This document shows, piece by piece, positions 18,695-27,730 of a stretch of DNA of 59,507 nucleotides; position 1 is the first letter of the stretch, and every line of letters starts with the position of its first letter. The stretch lies in NCBI GenBank assembly GCA_012030735.1, contig JAAUUW010000002.1, positions 1 through 59,507 on the forward strand, written 5' to 3'. Position numbers and translations under genes: made by a program. The DNA comes from Acaryochloridaceae cyanobacterium SU_2_1. Its GTDB lineage: Bacteria > Cyanobacteriota > Cyanobacteriia > Thermosynechococcales > Thermosynechococcaceae. Under the pieces are notes generated by a model. The model did not search any database, was not told where the DNA came from, and saw only the letters and a list, made by a program, of their open reading frames with translations.

Positions 18695-20818
18695 GTGGCT
18701 TACGAACCACTGCATCATAAGTACCGTCCCCAAGTCTTTGCAGATTTAGTGGGCCAGGATGCGATCGCCACCACCTTAACCAACGCCATCCAGTCCCAGC
18801 GTATTGCACCCGCCTATCTGTTCACGGGTCCTCGGGGTACGGGTAAAACATCTAGTGCGCGCATTCTAGCAAAATCTCTGAATTGTTTGAGCGCTTCCCA
18901 GCCAACGGCTCAGCCCTGTGGTACTTGCATGGCTTGCCAAGATATTGCTAAGGGTATCTCCTTAGATGTTCTGGAGATTGATGCTGCCAGCAATACAGGG
19001 GTGGACAACATCCGCGAACTCATTGAGCGATCGCAATTTGCTCCCGTCCAAGGCCGCTTTAAAGTCTACTGCCTCGATGAAGTACATATGCTGAGCACAG
19101 CAGCCTTTAATGCCCTCCTCAAAACCCTGGAAGAACCCCCTAGTCGCGTCGTATTTATCCTCGCCACAACCGATCCACAGCGAGTTTTGCCCACCATTAT
19201 CTCTCGATGCCAACGGTTTGACTTCCGGCGTATTGCCCTAGGGGCAATGGTCGAACATCTCACCTATATCGCCCAACAAGAAACCATTGCTGTCACATCA
19301 ACGGCAATCGAGTTAATTGCTCAAATTGCCCAAGGAGGACTACGAGATGCCGAGAGCTTACTCGATCAACTCAGCTTGTTGGCTGGTGAAGTGGATGATG
19401 CCCAAGTTTGGGATTTAGTTGGATCTGTCCCTGAGCAAGCCTTATTAGCCTTGCTACAAGCGATCATCCAGCAACAGCCCGCCCTGATGCTAGAAGAGAT
19501 CCAGGCTTTGCTACATCGGGGTCGAGAACCCTTAACCATCCTCCAAAACTTGGCTGGTTTTTACCGAGACCTCTTGATCGCTAAAACCGCTCCAGATCGG
19601 CGAGATATAGTAGCGATCACAGAAACCAGTTGGAGCAAACTTTGCCAAATTGCCCAACAGTTCGAAATCGAAGACATTCTGGCCAATCAACAACATCTAC
19701 GCAGTTGCGAAGGACAGATCAAACATTCCACGCAACCTCGGCTATGGCTAGAGGTCTCTTGCTTGGGTTATTGCCTAGAGCGAGGTCAGCCCAAGATCCC
19801 CTATTAGTTCAACGTCCAGCCCAGTCCTTGGCTCAGCCTCCAGAAGTTCTTCCTTTACCCAAACACAGCTCGGGCCACCAAGACCCTGTTCCTGCCTCTA
19901 AGGATCTTGAACTTGCCTCCTCAACCTCCGACCAGCCAGCAAGGAGCAGCCTTGAGGTCCCAACCCTTACAGCGAGCGCCAATACCAAACCAGTACCTAG
20001 CCAATCCGCAACAGTTGAGCGGCCAGACCAGTCCATAGAACCAGAAACAACCCGGCTAGAAATCCCTAAGAAGACCAATCTTCACCCCAGCGATCCCTCC
20101 CTAAGTAAGGATATAGAAGGTGAGGACCTAGAGGACTCTATCACTTTCCCCCACCCTCAAGGTCAACCCCTAGACTCGATACTTCCTACACCACAACCCA
20201 CCTCAGCACCACAACCCACCCCAGCGACCCCAAGCGCACCACCCCTGCAAAAAATCAGCCATACAAACCCCTGCACCCCCAGTCGAAGTTCCAATTGATC
20301 TAACAGATGTTTGGCAGCAATTATTACAGAACCTCAACTTGCCTAGTCGAGCATTGCTAAAAGAGCATGGCCAGTTGTTGCATTGGCAGGGGCGAGAAGC
20401 TCACATCGGCATCCGCAAAACGTTACTCCGACTAGCGGCAGCTAAAGTAACCGAATTAGAAGAAACCTTTGAGAAATGTTTTAACCGTAAGGTTAAAGTC
20501 AGCTTGAGGGCATTGACGGAAGAGCAAATGCAATCTCAGCCTGGGGCCTCTAAGGCATCCATGCAGAGTAAGCCTGCACCGATCTCTGTCGCGCCCGCGC
20601 CCGCGCCTGCTCCGGCGGTCAGCCCATCTCGCTTGACCCAAGAGTACCCAGCGGCTGCCAACCCCCCAGCCCAAGAGGTTACAGCTCCTCCATCATCACC
20701 GAAGCTATCCGGCCAAGATCATGAAGAAGATCTTGCAACAGCAGCCCAGAGCTTTGCTGAATTTTTTAATGGCGCCTTTGTCAACACCGAACCAGTTGGA
20801 GAGGAGCCAACTGCTTGA
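18695..20818 (+). CDS. dnaX: DNA polymerase III subunit gamma/tau, frameshifted twice
   Basis: Clamp-loader ATPase of the replisome. The GTG start gives MAYEPLHHKYRPQVF, the conserved beginning. Walker A is GPRGTGKTS near residues 45-53, the zinc cysteines are in CGTCMACQ, Walker B is YCLDEVHML and the sensor region SRCQRF follows. The frame is lost near 19762 (one T missing) and again at the A6 run near 20250 (one A extra). Repair gives about 707 residues with a Pro/Ser-rich linker and a C-terminal domain (LLKEHGQLLHWQGREAHIGI). dnaX uses programmed slippage in some bacteria, so the A6 site deserves a check, but the first shift falls inside a conserved helix and looks like an error. Confidence 0.88.
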
Positions 20819-21546
20819 CCTTCGCCTTATCGAATTGCATAAAGATATTCAGCAGATGCTCGCCTGAGATATGGCGGTGCTGCATCAGTGGAAGTAGGAC
20901 AGAAATCCTCCCTGGTTGAGGTTGAATGAAGCAGCCATTGGAACAGGCTTACCCAGTTGAATTATCCGGTTCAGCATCGCAGATTGACACAATCATCCTG
21001 TCGCCTGATTCTCGAAGGTACGCGATTGAACTTCCCCCCAAAAACGGTTATATATTGTACTCACTCCCGTTGCGAACACGGTATTGCGGTTTCATCCTGC
21101 TGGCCTTGAACTTAGCGATTTATGGTGACCCTCTCACTACACATCGGAGACTCCTACTGATGCAACAACGCCCTTTTTTGGGGCAAGGTTCAGATTGTTT
21201 GCAAAGGAGCTCAGGTGTTGGAGAGGGCTACGGGCTTGACAATTTCGATCAGTCAGAAACTGAACCCATCGGCTCAGGCAACCACTGCCAGATCACAAGA
21301 TGGCGGCAACGTTTTCACTGAAGACTGACAAGTGGTGCTTGTCCTTTGGTGCAATGGATTGACTCAATTGCTGTTCTAGCTGAGGATAAAGTAGGGGAGT
21401 AGACATTGGTGTACTTCGGTGTTGTGCAAAAAATATGAAGCATCGCATCTAACCCCTCTTTTGTTATCTCAAATGTCTACTGGTCAAGATTTTCAGCTTA
21501 CCCCAGAGTTTTCTGCACCACTAAGGGGTGCTGGCTGTTATTTCCT
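20819..21546. other. Gene-poor 730-base stretch between dnaX and the HhH gene
   Basis: The only sizeable open frame (20926-21321, + strand) has atypical composition for a protein and no recognisable motif, so I do not call it. A promoter-like pair lies at 21026-21054 and several short complementary segments follow it (see the separate entry). The final 100 bases before 21547 may contain the promoter or a misread 5' extension of the next gene. Confidence 0.4.
21026..21054 (+). promoter_or_regulatory. Candidate sigma-70 promoter with no protein gene behind it
   Basis: TTGAAC (21026-21031) and TATATA (21049-21054) are spaced by 17 bases, close to the SigA consensus. Transcription would start near 21061. 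About 100 bases downstream GTTGC (near 21070) can pair with GCAAC (near 21162), and a nested CATC-GGAG-CTCC-GATG hairpin lies in between. No protein gene follows closely. It may drive a small RNA or a long leader of the HhH gene at 21547. Confidence 0.35.
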
Positions 21547-22082
21547 ATGCTGAGGCGTTTATTCTTTGGTTCTGCTGCTTCTGCGCCCCGGCTGCCTGCT
21601 GCTCAGGTGGTTGATCCCTATTATCGGTTCCAATCGCTGGCAGAAGTTTCTGAGGCCGCTAGTTTAGGGGTAAGAATTGATGTGAACCAGGCAGGGGTAG
21701 ATGACTGGCTGCGTTTGCCGGGTTTGTCGATTCATAGGCGCGCCTGTTGACTGAGTTAACCCAAAGTGGCGTGCAGTTTTTTGCCCTAGAGGATATTGCC
21801 GCAGCCCTGGTGATACCGGTGCATCGCTTACAGCCCTTGGCGGTGATTTTGCAGTTTTGCTATTACGATCTGGAGGGGCCGGCGGGCGTTAGCCAGGTTA
21901 ATCTGAATCATGCGTCTCTAGAGCAGTTGATGACCCTTCCAGGGATGACGCTCAGTTTGGCTCGGTCGATAATTCGCGATCGCATCCTCCAGGGACCATA
22001 CAAAAATATTGTTCATCTACAACAGCGACTCACCTTATCCGCCGTACTCATCCAAAATCTATTACCCTATCTGCGATTTTAA
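21547..22082 (+). CDS. ComEA-like helix-hairpin-helix DNA-binding protein, frameshifted
   Basis: About 178 residues after repair. Two HhH-type units are visible: RIDVNQAGVDDWLRLPGL near residues 40-58 and QVNLNHASLEQLMTLPGM near 115-132. Such tandem units bind DNA backbone non-specifically, as in the competence protein ComEA. One G is missing near 21739 (IHR, then ARLLTEL). The N-terminus is short and basic with no clear signal peptide or membrane anchor, unlike typical ComEA. The start is uncertain because a misread upstream segment could extend it. A role in natural transformation is possible but not shown. Confidence 0.68.
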
Positions 22083-22333
22083 GCCTCTTTCAAAGCAGAA
22101 CTACTGCTGCGTCAAGACGAAGAATTAGGATTGCCAATGTAGGCGCTGCGGCGATACTTCGACTTTGGCGATGGAACCCGCCCCTTGGTCAGCCGATGTT
22201 AACCAAGCCCAGCGCGGGGTGGATGGACAACCTTTTAAGCATCTACCCAACGGACAAAACACTCAGGACAGCATAGGTTAGGCCATCTAGAACAAGACCA
22301 AACGCAAAGGGCCACCAGTGCGTCGCTATCAGA
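22083..22333. other. Intergenic spacer, convergent genes
   Basis: About 250 bases between the HhH gene and the convergent glutaredoxin-MauE gene. I see no complete gene, no structural RNA and no clear T-run terminator. Confidence 0.3.
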
Positions 22334-23133
22334 TCAAGCTGTTTCATTGTGGCGTTGAATCACGGTAGGCGGTAACGCTTCTGGTGCTCTCGCAGCTTCT
22401 GGCTTGCCTTCACCCACTGAGGTGAAAATCAAGAATGCTCCCATTCCGGCCATGATTGCATTTTCGGCGAAACTGATGATGCCAAGTGGAGTCCTGGTTT
22501 TGCCGCCAACGCAGGCACAATTCAAATCCAGCTTGTCGATGTAAACTGCCTTGAAGACTGAAATGCCGCCGCTAGTGCCGATCAATAATGAGCTAATCCC
22601 AGTGACGAGCGGTACTAATCCAGACAAAAGCCGAGGCCAATCAAGAGTTCTGCGAATGGGTAAACTTTGGCATAGGGCTTGAGGCGCTGGGTGATTAAGT
22701 CGTACCTTTGGAAGCCTTCGACAAAACCATCAATATCCATCAGCTTCAGCGATGCCAGCATAGAGAGTGATACACCCATCAGACCCGTCATTCCCAAAGA
22801 AGCCGCCAGAGTAATCAGTCCAGCCGTTGAGAAAACAGCAATGACGGGCGCATAGGAATAGTCTTCGGATTCTGTTTCAATGTCAAAATGCTCAGCTAAG
22901 TCGGTGTAGCCGCCGATTCGCTCATTCCCGAAGAAAATCTGAGGTGTGGTGGGAACGTTATGCTTGGCCTTGAAGGTCTCAACTTCTGCTTTGGATGTCA
23001 GCTTGTGGTCTTCAAACTTAATGCCTTGCTCATTGAGTAAGTTGATGGCCTTGAGTCCCCAGGGACATTCATGCTCTGGCATTGACATGCGGTAGACTCT
23101 GACAGATCCCTGTGTGGCAGTTGTATCAGGCAT
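22334..23133 (-). CDS. Glutaredoxin-MauE/DoxX fusion membrane protein, frameshifted
   Basis: About 266 residues after repair. Residues 10-85 are a glutaredoxin-like domain with a single active cysteine (HECPWGLKA), the cis-proline TTPQIFF and GGYTDL. The rest is a four-helix MauE/DoxX-type membrane domain ending in a CACVGG motif (LNCACVGGKTRTPLG), probably a membrane redox pair. One T is missing in a T4 run near 22625, which splits the frame at LIGLGF. A GAGGAAG site precedes the ATG. It probably handles electrons or disulfides at the membrane, but its partner is not identifiable here. Confidence 0.78.
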
Positions 23134-23747
23134 GATGCTTCCTCTCAGCTAGATACTGCATGTTTTTAAGATTACTACTTAAATGTTTTAGTCAATCAGA
23201 GAGTCAATGCTATTTCTGAAATCAGTGACAGCTGTTTTACAGCTAGATCTTGAGCAAACTTTCCGAAGGATGGTCTTGAGTCCTTGCACTTTATGTGTTG
23301 CTGTAGAAGCATGCTTCTACCAGAGGTGAGAAGGGCAAAATCGATCAAATTGAGACGTACAATCTCATTCCGGTTTCACATTTGTATGTTCCTTTAACCA
23401 GTATTCTTATGACCGTCCAATCCTCTCCCACTCTGTTTCGAGTGGAAACCCACTGAGCTTAGCCAGTTCCTTCCTCAAGATACAAATAAAACAGGTTTAG
23501 AACCTTACGGTCATTGATGTCCAAGGGGGAACAACTGCTGCAAAACTAGCTGCTTTGATTGAACAGTTTCAGCAGGCGACGGGTATGGATATCAAGCTGA
23601 TGCTCGGAAATTGACGGTGTTTGAGATTATGGCAGAACCTTTATCGTCTAAACAAGGTGCTTAACACTCCAAAGTTGCCATGAAAAAGCCCTTGCTAATT
23701 GCTAGTCAAGGGCTTTTTAATGTTTTTAGGAAACCCAAGGGATGAGC
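23134..23747. other. Gene-poor region with possible carrier-protein remnant
   Basis: Six hundred bases without an intact gene. On the + strand near 23510-23615 a frame reads VIDVQGGTTAAKLAALIEQF, which resembles the end of an acyl or peptidyl carrier domain (DxxGGxS...KLAALIEQ) but has Thr for the pantetheinyl Ser. A shifted frame continues KLTVFEIMAEPLSSKQGA to a stop at 23662-23664. It could be a relic, or chance. The terminator at 23683-23718 lies at the right end. Confidence 0.3.
23683..23718 (-). terminator. Bidirectional rho-independent terminator after csgG
   Basis: AAAAAGCCCTTG (23683-23694) and CAAGGGCTTTTT (23707-23718) form a perfect 12-base stem with a 12-base loop. On the - strand it ends in a T-run 30 bases after the CsgG stop, so it terminates that gene. 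The A/T arms also make it work in the + direction. Confidence 0.85.
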
Positions 23748-24745
23748 TTAATCCACGGCTTTGGCAACATCACCGACCCGAAACCCAGTGCCTGTTAGAA
23801 TTTTGCCGACGGAAGACTCGGGGTCAACTTCGGTGAGCTGAATCCGACCCACGGACTGGGTTTGGCGACGCAGGAGTTTACCGGTAACTGGATCCTTGAT
23901 ATCTTTAATCACCCGTTCTACAGAGACCACCATGCCGGGGCGGAAACCATGCACCCCTCCTTTATTCAAGGTGATACTATTGCCCGTGATATCAGCAACG
24001 ACCATCTCCACAATCGGGGCTAGGGCAGGTTTGGCGGCTAACCGAGGGGCGGCGGCGACGAGTTGTTTCACCATGTCATTAACCGCTTGGTTAGAGGCTT
24101 CACTGAGGAGACGATCAGAGCTATCAGAGCTAGAGTCACCGCCGATGCCGAAAATGCGGATAGCACCGCCTACTTTTTATTTGTTTGACCTTTGCCTTCT
24201 GCTGTGGATAGAATTTCACCGGTAGAGGTGCTGACTAAGCGGCTAGAGAGTTGAACGGTGGCCAGTTGCTTTTTCTGGTTCCCACCTAAGCCCAAAAAAC
24301 CACCGAGGGAGCCACCTTGAGATTGTTCTTCGACATTAAATTCGGTGATCGAGCCAATCAGCACGGCATCAACGCCGAGGACGCGGCCAATTTGGGCAGC
24401 GGTTGTGGGTTCAATTCGACCGGATGCGCCTAGGTTCTGCTCGGCCAAGATCGCTTCCACCCGACTGCGCTCGACTAAAATATAGGTGCCATCCTTTGCC
24501 AGTTGGTTGGTGAGCAAATTGCTGATCCCTTTTGCTGCACCATTATCGCCATAGAGACCATAGCTCACTCCACGCGCACTGACGGTGGCTGTATCAAAAT
24601 CTAGCACAGCAATTCGCCGACTTTCCTTGGCTTTAATTTGCTCAATACCGATGCCAGGTGCGCCTGGTTTGGCTAGGACGGGGCCAGGTAAGGTAAAGAC
24701 TGTGAGTAAGGCTAAGGCTAGGGAAAGTTTGGCAGTGTTTTTCAT
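23748..24745 (-). CDS. CsgG/curli-assembly-type secreted protein, frameshifted
   Basis: About 332 residues. I start at ATG 24745 (MKNTAKLSLALALLT), which gives a signal peptide ending VLAK. The family core is clear: RRIAVLDFD, a long helix ILVERSRVEAILAEQ, TTAAQIGRVLGVDAVLIGSIT and VQLSSRLVSTSTGEIL. One A is missing in an A5 run near 24172 (NKK, then VGGAIRIFG). The extra C-terminal 150 residues end in a small beta domain (GGVHGFRPGMVVSV). Unlike E. coli CsgG there is no lipobox cysteine, and no csgA/B/E/F genes are near. It may form a pore or only share the fold. Confidence 0.8.
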
Positions 24746-24841
24746 GAATAGAGTCCTATAACTTTTGAATTTGAGCTGGAGGATGGACAAGTGACGGGTG
24801 ATGGACTGCAGTGATGTGCGATCGCCCTCGACGAGGAAGGA

Positions 24842-26101
24842 TTAGCGATCGCAAATCGACCGAATAGATTGCCGACAGTCTTTAGAAGCAATGGTAATCG
24901 CTTCTAAGGCCCGTTGATAGTCGGTTTGATTGTTCTCTTTAAGGGCCAAATCTGCAGATATGCGCAGATCTTGCAAGGCTTCTGCCTGTTTGCCTTGGTT
25001 GTACAGCACAATCCCTCGATTGTAATAGAGAATGGCATGATCGCCTTGGATATTGATTGCCTGGGTGTAATCTGCGATCGCAGCCCCTTCATCCCCTAAG
25101 GATGACTGCACCAAGGCCCGCCCAATATAAGCTTGCAGCAAGCCATTATCCAATTGCAGAGCTTGATTGAAATCTTGGAAGGCCCCCCCTTGGTCTTGAC
25201 CCACAAGCCGGACATTTCCCCGTAAAGCATAGGCAGGTGCAAATCGAGAATTTTGTTGAATAGCCTTAGTAACCTGGGTAAGGGCACCAGACATATCCCC
25301 CTGGCTATAGCGATCTAAGGCTTGCAGATAAAAATCATCCGCTCTCAACTCTGACGGTTCAGAGGCCGTCGGTATCGGGCTAAGAGCCACTGTCCCGGCT
25401 GGCGCTAACCGCAGAAAGGTATTGATCGGAATGCCTAGATTAAACCCCGTCTTAATAAAAATATCCGGATTGATACTTTGATCTTGCACCTTAGTGGTGG
25501 TATCAGCGCGACCATGAATGCCCAAAAGACGCCCTTCACTATCCAGGACAGGTCCACCACTCATCCCTGGCAAAGTGTTATTGGAATAGACAAGAGCATA
25601 GCCATCACTGAGGGGACGTTTCGCATTGGCAGTGATGGTGCCCACAGTGAAGTTATAGATAATATCTGTGAGCGCTTGGGAGCGACTGGGGAACCCCGCT
25701 ACAAAACTCGGGCTCCCTTCGGATATTTGGTTGGCATCCCCCAACTTGACAACTGTGTAGGCCTGATTACTGGCAAAGGTCAGCATCGCCATATCCACAT
25801 TCGGGAATTTTAGAATGGTCTTGGCATCCACTTGATACTGCTTGCCATCTTGAGTGATGACTTGATACTCATCAGGCGTCGCCACCACATGGGCCGCTGT
25901 TAGTACTGTATAAGTGGTGCCATTGCGCTTGATGATCACCCCAGAGCCTGGCGATTGACCATCAATACGAACCGTAATATCCTTAGCAATTTTGTTGACC
26001 TCAGCCGGACTAAGGGCCATGGAGACTTGGGGTAAAATCACCACCACCAAGGCCACGGCACTACCCAACAGCAGAGTGGAAAATTTACGGGTAAGGTTCA
26101 T
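24842..26101 (-). CDS. Secreted trypsin-like serine protease with C-terminal TPR repeats
   Basis: About 419 residues from ATG 26101, chosen over the upstream ATG at 26128 because it starts a clean signal peptide (MNLTRKFSTLLLGSAVALVV). The chymotrypsin-fold catalytic triad is visible: His in LTAAHVV, Asp in NVDMAML and Ser in PGMSGGPV. The C-terminal 150 residues hold about four tetratricopeptide units (for example DYTQAINIQGDHAILYYNRG), which bind partner proteins. The gene lies 96 bases upstream of csgG on the same strand, so the two may be co-transcribed. It is probably periplasmic or secreted. The substrate is unknown. Confidence 0.88.
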   Translation of the reverse strand: MNLTRKFSTLLLGSAVALVVVILPQVSMALSPAEVNKIAKDITVRIDGQSPGSGVIIKRNGTTYTVLTAAHVVATPDEYQVITQDGKQYQVDAKTILKFPNVDMAMLTFASNQAYTVVKLGDANQISEGSPSFVAGFPSRSQALTDIIYNFTVGTITANAKRPLSDGYALVYSNNTLPGMSGGPVLDSEGRLLGIHGRADTTTKVQDQSINPDIFIKTGFNLGIPINTFLRLAPAGTVALSPIPTASEPSELRADDFYLQALDRYSQGDMSGALTQVTKAIQQNSRFAPAYALRGNVRLVGQDQGGAFQDFNQALQLDNGLLQAYIGRALVQSSLGDEGAAIADYTQAINIQGDHAILYYNRGIVLYNQGKQAEALQDLRISADLALKENNQTDYQRALEAITIASKDCRQSIRSICDR

Positions 26102-26366
26102 GAACAGTCCTTGATCAAGTTTGGGCATTAACCCAAGGGCTAAAGACGAGAAAAGCTATCCTCAAGATGTTGCATTCCCAATCTGGGAAAAGCTCATTTC
26201 TTAAGAATGCTAGGATGCAAAGGGTTGAGGTCAATGATGCATGATTTCAAATTCTATTTTAGCGACTAAAATTCTTATAGCCTAGATATAGATCACAGAT
26301 ATAGGGTGATTGTTCCCGTTGTCAGGTTTGAACATGACTGTTACTGAAACTCTTGGGTAGCTGTTG
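26102..26366. promoter_or_regulatory. Divergent promoter region between the protease and the SbcD-like gene
   Basis: AT-rich spacer of about 260 bases between divergent genes, so it should hold promoters for both. I cannot assign -35/-10 boxes with confidence. Confidence 0.3.
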
Positions 26367-27644
26367 ATGCCACGTTTTCTGCATATGGCCGATGTTCACT
26401 TGGGCTATGACAAATACAATACGCCCCAGCGTACCCAGGATTTTTACCGCGCCTTTAATGATGCGATCGAAAAATATGCCATTGCCCCTCAGGTTGATTT
26501 TGTCCTGATTGCGGGTGATCTATTCGAATATCGCCAAGTCTTGCCCGCTGTACTCAACCAGGCCCAGCTTTGCTTAGATCGTCTTCAGGAAATGGGAATT
26601 CCGGTGTTCGCCATTGAAGGTAACCATGACTATCGACCCTATGGCACCAAAACCAGTTGGCTGCGATATTTAGCCGATTGGGGCCGCTTAATCTTGCTAG
26701 AACCCAGTGAAGGAGAGATCCTGGAGCCCTGGCAACCCGAAACTAAGCAAGGGGGCTATCTGGATCTCGACTGTGGGGTGCGGGTGATTGGTTCGCGTTG
26801 GTATGGCGCTGCTGCTCCCCAAGCCATCGAAGCCTTGGCGCTGCAAATCGAAGCACTGCCCCCAGGGCCATCCCAGACTGTGATGATGTTTCATCATGGC
26901 TTAGAGGGTCAAGTCTCTCGTTATAGTGGCGCTCTCCGCTATCAAGACTTTTCGCCCTTATTGACTGCCGGGGTTGACTATCTAGCCCTCGGCCATATCC
27001 ACCGTAGCTATACCCTAGAAAATTGGATCTATAATCCCGGTTCCATCGAAGCCAATAGTGTAGTTGAAAATCAAGAGCAAAATCCTCGAGGCGTATACTT
27101 AGTTGATTTAAGCGATCGCGGTATTGAGGCCGAGCTCAAGTCAGATTATTATCAACGACCCATTACACGGCTTTCGCTGCAGGTTGATTCCCGTCAAACA
27201 GCCCAGCAGGTCGCAGAAGCAGCGATCGCAACCCTTCAAATTGCCAAAAACGCCGGCAAGACCCAGGCAGCCATTGTCGAACTGCGGATTCAAGGCACCC
27301 TTGGCTTTGAACGCTCAGCCTTGAACATCAAAGACTTGCGCGCTCAGCTTTTAGAGCAAAGTGAGGCTTTGATTCTGCTGCTCAAATACGATGCCAACGG
27401 CCTCGAATATCAAACCTATATTAGTGAGCTAGAGGATGTCCCTTCCCGTTCAGAAATTGAACAGAAAGTGTTTGCGGACCTATTGGCTGCCATGAGCCAA
27501 TATAGAGACCAGTCAGAATTAGCAGCTCAGGGGTTGATGGATCTCAAGGATCGGCTGCTGCAAGAACAGCCCAGCGCTGAACTCTATCAAATCGCCGCAA
27601 GTCTGTTGTCATCCCTTACCAAATCCGCTCCCCCCGCTGCCTAG
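26367..27644 (+). CDS. SbcD/Mre11-type DNA repair exonuclease
   Basis: A calcineurin-like metallophosphoesterase, 425 residues from ATG 26367. The five metal-binding blocks are intact: MADVHLG (residues 6-12), AGDLFEY, EGNHDYR, MFHHG and LGHIHR. The C-terminal cap domain fits the SbcD family. SbcD normally pairs with the ATPase SbcC to cut hairpins and DNA ends. No sbcC is adjacent here, so the partner must lie elsewhere if present. It runs convergent with ppk. Confidence 0.88.
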   Translation: MPRFLHMADVHLGYDKYNTPQRTQDFYRAFNDAIEKYAIAPQVDFVLIAGDLFEYRQVLPAVLNQAQLCLDRLQEMGIPVFAIEGNHDYRPYGTKTSWLRYLADWGRLILLEPSEGEILEPWQPETKQGGYLDLDCGVRVIGSRWYGAAAPQAIEALALQIEALPPGPSQTVMMFHHGLEGQVSRYSGALRYQDFSPLLTAGVDYLALGHIHRSYTLENWIYNPGSIEANSVVENQEQNPRGVYLVDLSDRGIEAELKSDYYQRPITRLSLQVDSRQTAQQVAEAAIATLQIAKNAGKTQAAIVELRIQGTLGFERSALNIKDLRAQLLEQSEALILLLKYDANGLEYQTYISELEDVPSRSEIEQKVFADLLAAMSQYRDQSELAAQGLMDLKDRLLQEQPSAELYQIAASLLSSLTKSAPPAA

Positions 27645-27645
27645 A

Positions 27646-27670
27646 TGCCAAGGGCATCAATACCTTGGCA
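27646..27670. repeat. Small hairpin between convergent genes
   Basis: TGCCAAGG (27646-27653) pairs with CCTTGGCA (27663-27670) across 9 bases, starting two bases after the SbcD-like stop. No T-run follows on either strand, so terminator function is uncertain. Confidence 0.4.
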
Positions 27671-27730
27671 AGCATGTCTGCGCTACCGTCATTTCCAGGG
27701 AAATCAGGGGCCTGTTTTACTCACCAAGGA

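Noticed and set aside
18438-18749. Open frame of 103 codons overlapping dnaX
   Set aside because: It covers the terminator hairpin and the 5' end of dnaX and shows no protein-like sequence.
20926-21321. 131-codon frame in the gene-poor region
   Set aside because: No recognisable domain, no good ribosome site, and it overlaps the promoter-like pair at 21026.
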